DNA of 23,766 bases from UBA961 sp049317525 (lineage in GTDB: Bacteria; Bacteroidota; Ignavibacteria; Kapaibacteriales; UBA961). Of the stretch, positions 1 through 10,238 are shown piece by piece; positions within the stretch are counted from its first letter, which is position 1, and each line of letters begins with the position of its first letter. The notes under the pieces are model-generated. The model was not told the origin of the DNA and did no database searches. It saw nothing but the letters and a program-made list of their open reading frames with translations. A program made the translations under genes and the position numbers. The DNA is taken from contig JBMOIC010000030.1 of the NCBI GenBank assembly GCA_049317525.1, positions 1 through 23,766 of the forward strand, in the 5' to 3' direction.

Positions 1-377
1 AGTTTGGAAGAGGAGATTGCCCTAATTTTTTCAAAGTTAATCCACCCATAAATGGTTCATTTACATTAGATTCAGTATGTGGAGAAGGCTATAAAAATAT
101 ACATAATGCTATACCATTTACATTTAATGTAACCCATGCAATGAATCATTCGGAGCAAGCGCTTATCCATTGTTCTGCACCATATGATATGCCAAGCAAG
201 ATTATTATTTGTTCGATACAAGGCGGTGAATTATTAGAATTATATAATGGACAAATGAAATCAAATGAGCAAATATCTATTCCGTTTTCTACAGATTTTT
301 TGTCGCCAGGAATATATTTTTGCATCTTTAAGGCAGGAATTTATACAAGCTGTAAACCATTAATAATTAATAGATAA
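1..377 (+). CDS. C-terminal part of a T9SS-secreted protein (sorting domain), 5' truncated
   Basis: The frame is open from base 3 to the TAA at 375-377 (124 residues visible) with no start that must be used, so this is the tail of a larger gene beginning outside the window. The last 75 or so residues look like a type A T9SS C-terminal sorting domain: alternating beta-strand pattern, a central 'IIICSIQGGEL' strand, then 'LSPGIYFCIFKAG' and a closing 'SCKPLIINR'. The arrangement matches the usual 'G.Y.......G....K..' ending. Such domains direct export across the outer membrane through the SprA translocon and are cleaved or anchored at the surface. The part before it (about 45 residues, two Cys) is too short to identify. 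It lies just upstream of sprA, which fits a T9SS locus, but cargo genes are usually scattered, so neighbourhood alone proves little. The function of the mature protein is unknown. Confidence 0.7.
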   Translation, partial: FGRGDCPNFFKVNPPINGSFTLDSVCGEGYKNIHNAIPFTFNVTHAMNHSEQALIHCSAPYDMPSKIIICSIQGGELLELYNGQMKSNEQISIPFSTDFLSPGIYFCIFKAGIYTSCKPLIINR

Positions 378-379
378 GT

Positions 380-398
380 AAAAAACTATCGTTTTTTT
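380..398 (+). terminator. Weak A/T-stem terminator candidate after the truncated cargo gene
   Basis: Two bases after the stop codon, AAAAAAC (380-386) can pair with GTTTTTT (391-397) around a TATC loop, with the T-run forming the 3' arm. The position suits termination of the upstream gene. The stem is almost all A-T and could arise by chance in AT-rich DNA. Confidence 0.3.
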
Positions 399-610
399 GT
401 AAAATATTTGCTGGGTTGCTTCTCACAAAGTAATTTGCAGCAATTATATATCATTATTTCAACAAATTGAGTCAATATTTGCGCCATTGGTACAATTTTT
501 TATTGTGTTTTTGAGTTGTATAACGTTAATAGCAATTGAATAGATTATCTAATTATTCAATTCAACTAGCAGTACAAATCTGTTTTGGTTGCATTTTTAT
601 TGTTGAAAGA

Positions 611-3600
611 ATGAAGCGAACGATAGGTCAATGTTTTTTCTCTATACTTCTGGGTTCAATTTATGTATTGAGCATGAATTCTTATGCTATGCATAGTGCA
701 GAAATAGAAAGCAGTGATTTAGTTCTTACTTCAATAAGGGCTGCATTTTTAATAAGCAATAGCTATTTTTTAAGGCCCTCCTTTTCTTATCTTGAATATC
801 AAGTAGCCGAAGACTCATCAGCCAAACAACCATTACCATTATCTGGAATTTTTGTCCCCAAAAATAATTTCAGAGGAAATTTTGGCAAAGACAGATTCAA
901 TTCATTAAAAATCCCACCTGGTTATGATATCAATGTGACAATAGATTCTACACTTACGGATGTAAGGAAGACAGAATCTTATAATGATATATCGATGTCA
1001 GCAGGAAACAGCATACAATTAGATACATATTTAGCTCTTAGAAAAGAAAAAGAGAGAGGCAGAATATGGGATTCAATGGTTAAATCATATGATTTAAAAA
1101 AAGCTATGTCGACATCTGATATAGCTGGAATTTTAAGTCAAGCTACAGGATTAAGTATTCCGGTTCCACCCAATCCAATTTCCAGTATATTTGGAAAGCC
1201 TGAAATTAGTATCAATGTAGCAGGCGATGTAAATGTAAGGGCAGGATGGCAATGGGATTCACAAAAAATGGGGACAGCTTCTCCATTTGGGCAAACGCAG
1301 TCTGGACCATTTTTTACACAAGACATCAATTTAAATGTAACCGGAAAGATTGGTGATAAGTTAAAGCTAGGTGTAGATTGGAATACCAGGCAGCAATTTG
1401 ACTTAAATAATAGATTTAATGTTGGATTTTCTGGTAATGATGACGATATTTTCAAAAGAGTAGAAGTAGGAAATATTCAATTTCCAACCCCATCTACTCT
1501 TATTGGGGGAAGCCAAAGCTTATTTGGGATAAGAACCGATTTTCAATTTGGACCTGTATATCTTAAAACTGTTGTATCGCAAAGACGCGGCGAATCAAAG
1601 CGAGTAAATGTATCGGGTGGCGGTACATTAAGACAACCTTTCAGACTAAATGCATATGATTATGATAAAAAGAATTTCTTTTTAGATACCGCATATTTTG
1701 GAATTTGGGATACATATTATAAGGCTCAGATACCCTTATTACCAAATACGCCGCAAGCACGATATAATCGAATAAAACTGCTAGAAGTATACGAATCAAC
1801 AGTTGATGTTCAGCAAGCATCCCAGGCAGCAGAAGGAATTTTAATTGATACATTAAGTGCAATTAATCGTGTAGGTGCAATCCCCTCTTATTATCCAGCT
1901 TCATTAAAAAGTATTCCACCTATAGCGGGATTTACAGAAAGAGGAAAATATTTAAAATTAGATCCTAAATTCTATCAATATGATGAGAATTTGGGAAGAT
2001 TAACAATTACGGGCCTTAAAACAGATAGAAGTTATGGCGTTGCATATAGAGTAGAAGGCCCTACCAGCGATGCATCAGATGATGTTGATTTTGGAACTAT
2101 TTCTAATACATTACAGCCTAAAGATACTTTATTATTAAAATTGGTATATCGTCCAAATATGCAACCTGGTTTTTCTACTATATGGAAACGCCAAATGAGA
2201 AATATCTTTAGTATTGGCCAAACCAATGTAAATCTAGCAGATTTGAAATTAAATATATGGTATATGAGGGCAAATAATGACTCTTCTGATGTACTAGAAG
2301 GCTCTAGTGATAAAGTAGTTACAATACTTGGTGTAGACAGAGTAAATAACTCTGATGGAACAGCAAAACCAGATGGGATGTTCGATTTAGGGAGTCCACA
2401 GCAACAGAATCAACAGAATCAAATGAATACTGGAAATACTGGTGGAACAGGAGTTACAACACCAACTTCACAATTGCCAGTTCAATATCAACAACAAGGA
2501 TCACCATTTTTTAATCCAGTAAGAGGCGAAATCATATTTCCTGAAAGGATGCCTTTTGATAGTGGATTAGTTCGTTATTTTTCTGCGCAGGGTTCTCCAC
2601 AAATAGCCAATCGATATCGGTATCCCCAAGTATATAATGAAATAGTGGAAATTGCTAAAAGATCCAATGATAAAGATAGATTTTTAATCAGTGGAGAAGC
2701 CACAGGAACCATGAATACTGGTGGAGGTAAAATTTCTTTAGGAGCATTCAATTTATCACCAGGAAGCGTAAAAGTAACATTAGATGGCTCACCACTTAAA
2801 GAAAATCAAGACTATTATGTAGAATACTTTACTGGACAAGTTACATTAACAAATCCAAGGGCATCATTACCAAATGCTAACTTAAGCATTGAATATGAAC
2901 AAAATGACTTATTCAATCTTGCTACAAAAACAATGCTTGGATTAAGAGCAGATATGGAATTGTTCAAAAGAAGATCAGGAAGTGGAAATCTTGGTTTAAC
3001 ATTTATGCATTATAATCAAGCTTTGATTTTTGATAGAGTAAGAGTAAATGAAGAACCCGTATCAAATACAATGATTGGCATTGATGGAAATCTAAATCTA
3101 ACTTTACCGTTTTTAACAAAAGCATTAGATGCGATGCCTTTTTATGATACTAAAGAAAAATCCACATTAACACTTCGTGGCGAAGTTGCAGCAATGCTAC
3201 CTACACCTAATAAAAGGATTTCTGATATACCCTCTGATAATGGCGCTGCAGTTGCATATGTAGATGATTTTGAAGGTGCTCAGAGAAGTATTTCTCTTGG
3301 ATTAACTCCTCAGCAATGGGCTCATATATCAATACCAGAAGATTCTACTTTATATGATGATCCAATTTCAAAAGCAGAATCTTGGTTCAGAGGTCAAAGT
3401 TATTGGTATCAATATTTCTTGGGGCAAACTCCTATTACTGATGTATATCCAAATAGAGATACCAGGGGCAGATTAACAACGATCAATGATTTAAAACTTA
3501 GGTTTTTCCCTGAATATCGCGGTATTTATAATCGAAATCCAAATTTCGTAGATAGATTAAATCCTGTTTTTGAACAAGATTCACTTAAGTATTTAGACTA

Positions 3601-6600
3601 TTTATCCAGAAATCAGAGTAGAACTTGGGGGGGTATTCAGCGATTATTTTCTACCTTTAATACCAATTTTGAAACTGAGAATATAGATTATCTTGAAATG
3701 GTAGTAAAATTCGATGTCTTATTTTCTAATTCCGAGATGTGGATAGATTTAGGACAAATCAGTGAAGATGTGATTGGAAATTCTACATTAAATACTGAAG
3801 ATGGCATTACCAAAGAAAGCCCTATACCAAATAATATCATAGATGTAGGTGAAGATCTAGGATATGATGGCATTAGTGATCAAGATGAAAAGAATTCTTC
3901 TATTCCTGGCATTTCATATCCATATCCACTCAATCAAGAAAAAGATCCTGCCCGAGATAATTATTACTTTAATTTCCAGATTGACAGGCAGTTTCAAACC
4001 GATACGATGTTTAGGTTTTATAATAATTTTGAAAATAATGCAACACTTGCAGAATCTGGGCAATTCCCCGATAGAGAAATTCTTAATAATAATAATGGCC
4101 AAACGATAGCTTTAGATAATAGTTACTTTAGCTATAAAGTGAATCTCGATTTAGATCCAAGAAGAAATCCTCAGATTGTAGGAGAAGGTAAGCAAGGGGC
4201 CGGCTGGTATTTTTTCAGGATTCCATTAAGACGTCCAACCAGAACAGTAGGTAATCCAACATTTTCTAATATTCAATATGTTAGAGTATGGTTTAAGGGT
4301 GCACCCATTGTCATAAATATAGCTGAATGGAAATTTACTGGTGGACAATGGATTAGAAATAATGGATATCAACCAAATGTAAATGCCAATGATAGCATCT
4401 TAAGTGTTCAATATGTAGGTGTTGAAGAAAATAGCGGATTACCAGATAAATATTCTTTACCACCTGGAGTTCAGCGCCCCAGGCAAATTAATAATCCAGA
4501 CCCAATGCAGGATGTTCGCCTGAACGAACAGTCTTTATCGGTAGGCGTAAAAAATCTACCAGCAGGACAAGAAAGAATGGCAGTTCGTATCATGCGAAAC
4601 TTGGATATATTTTATTATAAAAAATTAAAGTTCTTTTTACATGGCGATGGATCTATGCCCAATATAATACCCTATGGGGCAAGTACAAAAGCACAAGCAT
4701 TTGTACGCTTTGGATTAGATTCTGCTAATTATTATGAAATAAGACGTCCCCTATTAGAAGGATGGCGAGACATAGAAATTGATTTACCAACATTAACATC
4801 AGTAAAAGAAAAAAGATCGCAAGTTGCTGCCCAAAACAAAGTTCCAATAGATCCATCCGAACGATTTATTGATACATCGTCAGTTTTTGATCCTGGATTT
4901 GCCATCCCTGTAGAAACGCAGTATATCATCAAAGGAAATCCGGTTTTAACAAGAATACAGTTTGTTGGATATGGTATAGCAAATCCAACAACAGGAAGCT
5001 TCCCCGAAGATCTCTCTACATATATGTGGGTAGATGAATTAAGACTTACCGAACCAGAAAGTTCAACAGATTGGGCAGGAATTGGATCTGCAGAATTAAA
5101 ATTAGCAGATTTAGGTACTGTAAATGCCACGTATAATCTGTCAAATCCTAATTTTCATAGATTAGAAGAACGCTTTGGAAATAGAAATCAGACATTAAAT
5201 TGGAATGTTCAAATGCAAGGTTCTTTGGAAAAATTATTACCAAAAGAACTTAAAGAAATGAAAATACCTATTTCTTATACACATGGCGAACTTGTTGAAA
5301 ACCCGCAATTTGCAGCACAAAGTGATGTTAAAATTGATGCTGCTACAAAAGCTGCTTATGAAAGTGAATTAGTAAGAACCAATGGTGATGAAATTGAATC
5401 GGCAAGGGTTGCTGATTCTGTAAGAAGAAGATCTCAAACTATTAGAGTTCAAGATAGTTGGGCATTATCTGGATTTAAATTTGGTATTCCGGTTAATCAT
5501 TGGTTAATCAAAGAAACAATCAATAAAATTAATCTTAGTTATGATTATTCACAAACCTATGAAAGATCTCCTGTTGTAGAGGAGCGCTTCAAATGGAATT
5601 GGCGAATGAAAGCTGATTATAGCGTTCAATTTCCAAGTTCAGTTTCTGTAAAACCATTAACATGGATTGGTGATATACCGATTTTAGGTATTTATAAAGA
5701 TTGGAAAATCTTCTTTTTACCTACTACTTTCTCTACCTCGGTTCAGTTTAATAGATCTCGGGTTACAGAAAAAAGTAGATATCTAAGTTTTCCAAGTCCA
5801 GTTATCAGAGATTTTGCCGCAATTAGGCAAGCTCAATTTACATGGAGAATGTCTGAAAATGGGCTGTTAAACCCAGTTATAGATTATTCATTCACTACAG
5901 GTGGAACTCTTGTTCCTTTAGAATTAGATGATGCAGGTAGACAAAGAGAAGGAAGTGATTTAGTAAGAAGAGTTGTAATGAATGGTGATAGGATAATTGA
6001 TTTTGGACAAAACACAAATCATTCTCAGACAGTAACAGTTAATATTAAGCCTAAATTTCCTGATATTGGTGGACTTAATAATTATATGGATAATACTGGT
6101 ACATTTTCAACTACGTATACATGGAGAAATCCTTTACAAAGAGATACTCTAGTATCCGATGCAGTAAAACAATCCTCTTTTCAGAATACAATACGATTTA
6201 CAAGTAATGTGCGATTAAAAGGTTTAACTGATAAATGGTGGGGGGTTTCGGCGGGCTCAAAAACAAATGATTCTACTCATTCTATATTAAAATCTATTGG
6301 AAGAGTTTTCAAGACAATCTTTTTGGATTATGAAACGATTACTTTGAATGTTAAGCAAGAAAATTCTTCGATTAATCAAGGAGTATTAGGCGAAACAGGA
6401 ATGACTAATTTTTGGCGTCCTGTAATTGGAATGAATGAAGATAATTCTATGGGGCCAAGTGCAGCATATCAATTAGGATTGGTATCCCAACCACATGGTG
6501 GGTTTTCTGTATTGCCATCGTCTAGCTTTCCATTTATACGTTTTACAACATATGATGGAAAAAGACCAAAGAACTCTATTTTACCGGATAATTTCTTTCA

Positions 6601-7642
6601 AAAATCAGAATTAGAATTCCGTACAAATCGTCCATTGTGGGCAGGTGCCACCATTGATATTAATTGGAAATCTTCATTTGGTTTTAATCGTAATCAATTA
6701 GACAGTACCGATTCTGAAGGAAATTCTCGTTTTACAAATATCGTCATGAGTTCAACCTATAATCGTACATATTTATCTTTACCTAAATTTTTAATCTTTG
6801 CTCCACTTAATAATTCCATCGAAAATGTTATTGAATTATATAATAATCAAAAGCCAATAATTTCTGCTTTATATCCTACCGATACATTAAGGCAAAATCA
6901 AGCTTTAAGAGACGCTCTTTCTAATTCTTTTGAGGATGGGCTTGGAACAAACTTTATGGGGTTTTTACCAAGAGAAATACTAAGAATATTACCATCCATG
7001 AACTGGACTTTACGATGGGATGGTGTTGAAAAACTTCCTTTATTCTCTGGATTAGCAAAACGCGTTACTTTTGAACATGCTTATAAATCTACATATCAAG
7101 AAAGTTCAACCAGAACAGATAATGGTACAATTCCTGGATCTCAGCAAATACAATCTGGATTTGAACCATTGTTTGGTATTCAAATGACTTTTGATGAGAC
7201 GAAATTAAATGGTTTATTAACTGGATCTTTCAGATTTACAACAAAACAAAACTATACTTTACAACCTACTTCATCGGTAATTCAAGGTGAATCTGTTACT
7301 GATGCTACTATTCAAGCTAATTATAATAGACGTGGATTTAAGTTAAAGTTATTGGGTTTGGATTTACAAAACGACATGGAATTTGCTTTAAATGCTTCAT
7401 ATAAAAAAACTTTACGTTCTACATATGATGTATTAAATTTAACATCTGCTGATGGCCAAAAATTAGATGGTAATACTCAAATTATTATTGAACCTTCGGC
7501 ACGATATGGCATCAGCAATAGAGTTACTGCCCGCTTTTTTATGAGATATGAAACAACAATAAATCAAGGTGCAGCATCCCCTGGATTTAGTAAATATCAA
7601 GTTGGTATGGATATCAAAGTATCTGTATCAGGCGGTAGATAA
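611..7642 (+). CDS. sprA: SprA/Sov-family T9SS outer-membrane translocon
   Basis: This 2343-residue protein has the length and composition of SprA (Sov in Porphyromonas), the very large beta-barrel through which T9SS cargo crosses the outer membrane. I start it at ATG 611: this gives a clean signal peptide (MKRTIG, a hydrophobic run, then 'MNSYA'), whereas the in-frame TTG at 536 would bury it. Recognisable SprA segments are the N-terminal conserved stretch with 'GWQWDS' and 'GPFFTQDINLNVTGKIGDK' (about residues 210-250), an acidic 'DVGEDLGYDGISDQDE' segment (about 1078-1093), 'LSYDYSQTYERSP' (about 1640), 'AAYQLGLVSQPHGG' (about 1950) and 'RPLWAGATIDINWK' (about 2007). The C-terminus ends in amphipathic strands typical of an outer-membrane barrel. 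A Gln/Asn/Gly/Thr-rich loop lies at about residues 594-633. No frameshift is seen. The GT9 gene follows after 22 nt and is probably co-transcribed. Confidence 0.93.
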   Translation: MKRTIGQCFFSILLGSIYVLSMNSYAMHSAEIESSDLVLTSIRAAFLISNSYFLRPSFSYLEYQVAEDSSAKQPLPLSGIFVPKNNFRGNFGKDRFNSLKIPPGYDINVTIDSTLTDVRKTESYNDISMSAGNSIQLDTYLALRKEKERGRIWDSMVKSYDLKKAMSTSDIAGILSQATGLSIPVPPNPISSIFGKPEISINVAGDVNVRAGWQWDSQKMGTASPFGQTQSGPFFTQDINLNVTGKIGDKLKLGVDWNTRQQFDLNNRFNVGFSGNDDDIFKRVEVGNIQFPTPSTLIGGSQSLFGIRTDFQFGPVYLKTVVSQRRGESKRVNVSGGGTLRQPFRLNAYDYDKKNFFLDTAYFGIWDTYYKAQIPLLPNTPQARYNRIKLLEVYESTVDVQQASQAAEGILIDTLSAINRVGAIPSYYPASLKSIPPIAGFTERGKYLKLDPKFYQYDENLGRLTITGLKTDRSYGVAYRVEGPTSDASDDVDFGTISNTLQPKDTLLLKLVYRPNMQPGFSTIWKRQMRNIFSIGQTNVNLADLKLNIWYMRANNDSSDVLEGSSDKVVTILGVDRVNNSDGTAKPDGMFDLGSPQQQNQQNQMNTGNTGGTGVTTPTSQLPVQYQQQGSPFFNPVRGEIIFPERMPFDSGLVRYFSAQGSPQIANRYRYPQVYNEIVEIAKRSNDKDRFLISGEATGTMNTGGGKISLGAFNLSPGSVKVTLDGSPLKENQDYYVEYFTGQVTLTNPRASLPNANLSIEYEQNDLFNLATKTMLGLRADMELFKRRSGSGNLGLTFMHYNQALIFDRVRVNEEPVSNTMIGIDGNLNLTLPFLTKALDAMPFYDTKEKSTLTLRGEVAAMLPTPNKRISDIPSDNGAAVAYVDDFEGAQRSISLGLTPQQWAHISIPEDSTLYDDPISKAESWFRGQSYWYQYFLGQTPITDVYPNRDTRGRLTTINDLKLRFFPEYRGIYNRNPNFVDRLNPVFEQDSLKYLDYLSRNQSRTWGGIQRLFSTFNTNFETENIDYLEMVVKFDVLFSNSEMWIDLGQISEDVIGNSTLNTEDGITKESPIPNNIIDVGEDLGYDGISDQDEKNSSIPGISYPYPLNQEKDPARDNYYFNFQIDRQFQTDTMFRFYNNFENNATLAESGQFPDREILNNNNGQTIALDNSYFSYKVNLDLDPRRNPQIVGEGKQGAGWYFFRIPLRRPTRTVGNPTFSNIQYVRVWFKGAPIVINIAEWKFTGGQWIRNNGYQPNVNANDSILSVQYVGVEENSGLPDKYSLPPGVQRPRQINNPDPMQDVRLNEQSLSVGVKNLPAGQERMAVRIMRNLDIFYYKKLKFFLHGDGSMPNIIPYGASTKAQAFVRFGLDSANYYEIRRPLLEGWRDIEIDLPTLTSVKEKRSQVAAQNKVPIDPSERFIDTSSVFDPGFAIPVETQYIIKGNPVLTRIQFVGYGIANPTTGSFPEDLSTYMWVDELRLTEPESSTDWAGIGSAELKLADLGTVNATYNLSNPNFHRLEERFGNRNQTLNWNVQMQGSLEKLLPKELKEMKIPISYTHGELVENPQFAAQSDVKIDAATKAAYESELVRTNGDEIESARVADSVRRRSQTIRVQDSWALSGFKFGIPVNHWLIKETINKINLSYDYSQTYERSPVVEERFKWNWRMKADYSVQFPSSVSVKPLTWIGDIPILGIYKDWKIFFLPTTFSTSVQFNRSRVTEKSRYLSFPSPVIRDFAAIRQAQFTWRMSENGLLNPVIDYSFTTGGTLVPLELDDAGRQREGSDLVRRVVMNGDRIIDFGQNTNHSQTVTVNIKPKFPDIGGLNNYMDNTGTFSTTYTWRNPLQRDTLVSDAVKQSSFQNTIRFTSNVRLKGLTDKWWGVSAGSKTNDSTHSILKSIGRVFKTIFLDYETITLNVKQENSSINQGVLGETGMTNFWRPVIGMNEDNSMGPSAAYQLGLVSQPHGGFSVLPSSSFPFIRFTTYDGKRPKNSILPDNFFQKSELEFRTNRPLWAGATIDINWKSSFGFNRNQLDSTDSEGNSRFTNIVMSSTYNRTYLSLPKFLIFAPLNNSIENVIELYNNQKPIISALYPTDTLRQNQALRDALSNSFEDGLGTNFMGFLPREILRILPSMNWTLRWDGVEKLPLFSGLAKRVTFEHAYKSTYQESSTRTDNGTIPGSQQIQSGFEPLFGIQMTFDETKLNGLLTGSFRFTTKQNYTLQPTSSVIQGESVTDATIQANYNRRGFKLKLLGLDLQNDMEFALNASYKKTLRSTYDVLNLTSADGQKLDGNTQIIIEPSARYGISNRVTARFFMRYETTINQGAASPGFSKYQVGMDIKVSVSGGR

Positions 7643-7664
7643 TTATTTATACTGGAATTCTGAA

Positions 7665-8789
7665 ATGGCTAGTTCAGGTGCTTTAAAATCAGCAGAATTA
7701 TTTATTCGGAAACTACTTATTCAGCCAAAAGTACGTTTTTCTGGTATGATGATTAATGATATTAATGATGCACCTATTCTACCACAAAACCCTCGCATCC
7801 TTATCATTAGGCCAGACCGCATTGGTGATATGCTCATCACCATTCCAAGTATAAGAGTTATTAGAAATACATATCCTCATGCAATCATAGATATTGTTGT
7901 TGGAAAAGCAAATCTTGCTATCACATCGCAATTTCAACGATATGTGAATTCTATTTTTGTTTACGACAAATCATTAAAGTCTATCCTTACTCTTCTGATA
8001 CAACTCCCCCAAAATTCATATGATCTTGTTATAGATCCTTTGGATAATCCCAGTACAACCTCTGGATATTTAGTTAAGCTTGCAAAAGCAAAGCATTCAA
8101 TAGGCATTTATAAGTATAATGCTCATGTGTATTCTCATTGCGTGATAGCTAAAGACAGAGATTCTGTCCATATCGTAGAAAGAACGGCACAAATTCTTCT
8201 TTCTTTAAAGATTAATCCAAGCCAATGCAATCTGGACTTAGAATATACTCTTAGTGAACAAGACATTGTAGAAGCTAAAAAAGAGATGTATTCATTAACT
8301 GATGGTGCATCTATTATTGCATTAAACATAGCCGGTAGTGTTCAAGCAAGAACAATTATGCCTGAATTAGCTATTGCTATGATAAAAAAAATACAAGATC
8401 ATATCATAGATAGGAATATAAAAATTATTGTTTTTGGAGAGCAAAGGAATGCTGCAATCATGCAAGAAATCAAGCAAGCTTGTAATATTATTATCGCCCC
8501 ATTCAGTCAATCTTTTCATCAATATGCAGCAAGGCTAAAATCTGCTTCGATGATTATTTCTCCTGATACATCAGCTATTCATCTTGCTGCTGCATGGAAA
8601 ACCCCAACCTTAGGCTTATTTTTAAATGATAATTCACATACAGCCCTTTGGACGCCTTATAAAACCTTACATGAAATAGCATATACAGATCATCATTCTG
8701 TTAATTCATTAACAGTAGATCAAATTTATACAGCTTTTTGTAATATATATCCTAAAGTTGAATGGCAAACATCAGATAAACATGTCTAA
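7665..8789 (+). CDS. Glycosyltransferase family 9 (ADP-heptose:LPS heptosyltransferase-like)
   Basis: The 374-residue protein has the two hallmarks of GT9 enzymes. Near the N-terminus is 'RILIIRPDRIGDMLITIPSI' (about residues 44-63), the usual 'RxxxIGD' acceptor-side motif. In the C-terminal Rossmann lobe is 'SPDTSAIHLAAAWKTPTLGLF' without its last two residues (from about 299), equivalent to the 'DTGPMHLAAA' nucleotide-sugar site of WaaC/WaaF. These cytoplasmic enzymes add heptose or a related sugar to lipopolysaccharide core; the actual sugar cannot be read from sequence. The start at ATG 7665 is the first ATG after the sprA stop. An in-frame frame extends back into sprA, and a later Met pair near residue 28 is an alternative start; no convincing Shine-Dalgarno settles it. 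Its stop TAA (8787-8789) overlaps the stop of the convergent accC gene. Confidence 0.85.
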   Translation: MASSGALKSAELFIRKLLIQPKVRFSGMMINDINDAPILPQNPRILIIRPDRIGDMLITIPSIRVIRNTYPHAIIDIVVGKANLAITSQFQRYVNSIFVYDKSLKSILTLLIQLPQNSYDLVIDPLDNPSTTSGYLVKLAKAKHSIGIYKYNAHVYSHCVIAKDRDSVHIVERTAQILLSLKINPSQCNLDLEYTLSEQDIVEAKKEMYSLTDGASIIALNIAGSVQARTIMPELAIAMIKKIQDHIIDRNIKIIVFGEQRNAAIMQEIKQACNIIIAPFSQSFHQYAARLKSASMIISPDTSAIHLAAAWKTPTLGLFLNDNSHTALWTPYKTLHEIAYTDHHSVNSLTVDQIYTAFCNIYPKVEWQTSDKHV

Positions 8790-10225
8790 TCACGCTTAAA
8801 AACTGGAGTCCTTCTTTTGTCATGATGATGTTTAGCAAAAGCAGCAGCAGCAAATAAAATAGGATGAATTGCTTGAGGAATATCCCCTGTCCAAAATAAT
8901 TCCACAAATTTAGTAGAATATGTACCTGTCCTAAAAGCTTGACTATCTATCGTAAATCTACAGAAAGGTATAGTGGTTTTTAATCCAGCTACTTGATATA
9001 TATCAAGTGCTTTCAATGATTTCTCGATTGCTTCTTCTCTGGTTGAACCAAAACAAATTAATTTTGCAATCATAGAATCATAATTTACAGAAACTTCAAA
9101 TCCTTCAAATAAGGCAGTATCATTTCTTATACCTTCGCCTTCAGGCAGAATTATAGCATCAGCTATTCCAGTTTCTGGTAAAAAATCATTGTATACATCC
9201 TCTGCACAAATTCTGCATTCAATGGCATGTCCAATAGGATAAATATCTTCTTGACTTATAGTTAATGGAAGTCCAGCAGCAATATTAATCTGATGTTCTA
9301 CTAAATCTATGCGAGTTACCATTTCTGTAATAGGATGCTCTACTTGCAGCCGAGTATTAACTTCCATAAAATAAAAGTTACCATCAGCATCTAATAAGAA
9401 TTCTAATGTACCAGCATTTGTATAACCAGATTCAGCTACTAATCGTGCGGCAGCTTCACCCATTTTGGACCTAATTTCAGGAGTAATTGCAGTAGACGGA
9501 GATTCTTCAATAACTTTTTGATGTCTTCTTTGAATAGAGCATTCCCTTTCTGGAAAATAGAGAATCTTTCCATGATTATCTGCTAAGATTTGAATTTCAA
9601 TATGCCTTGGTGAAACAATAAATTTTTCGATAAAAACCCTATCATCTCCAAATGAATGTAAAGCTTCACTTTGAGCTCCGTGCAAAGCAGCCAATAGGTC
9701 TTCCTCTTTTTCTACCATTCTCATACCTTTGCCTCCGCCACCTGCAGCAGACTTTAAAATAACTGGATACCCAATTGATGAGGCAATAGTTATTACTTCA
9801 TCTAGATTCGATACAGCGCCATTAGAACCAGGCGAAATCGGTACTTTAGATTGAATTGCTAATGCCCTTGCTGCAGTTTTATCTCCTAGGGCATGGATAG
9901 CTTTTGGAGAAGGCCCAATAAAAACGATACCAGCATCTGCAACAGCTTGAGCAAATATTGCATTTTCAGATAAAAAGCCATAGCCTGGATGAATCGCATC
10001 TGCACCAGTATCAATTGCTGCTTGAATAATTTTATCTATCACTAAATAACTTTCTCTGGGTGTAAAACCTCCAATTGCAATAGCTTCATCTGCTTGTTTA
10101 ACATGCAAAGCTTGTGCATCTGGAACAGAATACACTGCAACTGTTGCAATATTCATTTTTTTACATGTTGCAATAACCCTTAAAGCAATTTCACCACGAT
10201 TAGCTATTAATATCTTAGAAAACAT
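8786..10225 (-). CDS. accC: Biotin carboxylase subunit of an acetyl/acyl-CoA carboxylase
   Basis: This is a 479-residue biotin carboxylase (ATP-dependent carboxylation of biotin on its carrier protein). The N-terminus 'MFSKILIANRGEIALRVI' is canonical, so I start at ATG 10225 rather than extending upstream; AAGGA lies about 10 nt before that ATG on the minus strand. Other signatures are 'HPGYGFLSENA' (79-89), the glycine-rich ATP loop 'GGGGKGMR' (162-169), 'ERECSIQRRHQKVIEESPS' (226-244) and the catalytic 'MEVNTRLQVEHP' (287-298). It stops after the biotin carboxylase C-domain with about 30 extra residues (His/Lys/Arg-rich) and has no biotinyl 'MKM' domain, so carrier and carboxyltransferase must be encoded elsewhere. 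It could serve acetyl-CoA, propionyl-CoA or another acyl-CoA carboxylase; no partner in the window decides this. Confidence 0.92.
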   Translation of the reverse strand: MFSKILIANRGEIALRVIATCKKMNIATVAVYSVPDAQALHVKQADEAIAIGGFTPRESYLVIDKIIQAAIDTGADAIHPGYGFLSENAIFAQAVADAGIVFIGPSPKAIHALGDKTAARALAIQSKVPISPGSNGAVSNLDEVITIASSIGYPVILKSAAGGGGKGMRMVEKEEDLLAALHGAQSEALHSFGDDRVFIEKFIVSPRHIEIQILADNHGKILYFPERECSIQRRHQKVIEESPSTAITPEIRSKMGEAAARLVAESGYTNAGTLEFLLDADGNFYFMEVNTRLQVEHPITEMVTRIDLVEHQINIAAGLPLTISQEDIYPIGHAIECRICAEDVYNDFLPETGIADAIILPEGEGIRNDTALFEGFEVSVNYDSMIAKLICFGSTREEAIEKSLKALDIYQVAGLKTTIPFCRFTIDSQAFRTGTYSTKFVELFWTGDIPQAIHPILFAAAAFAKHHHDKRRTPVFKRD

Positions 10226-10238
10226 CGTATTCAAATCC

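Noticed and set aside
536..610. Upstream in-frame TTG as the sprA start
   Set aside because: It adds 25 residues ahead of a good signal peptide; ATG 611 places the signal sequence at the true N-terminus.
4732..5130. 132-codon minus-strand open frame inside sprA
   Set aside because: It mirrors the codon pattern of sprA and shows no domain, signal peptide or ribosome site.
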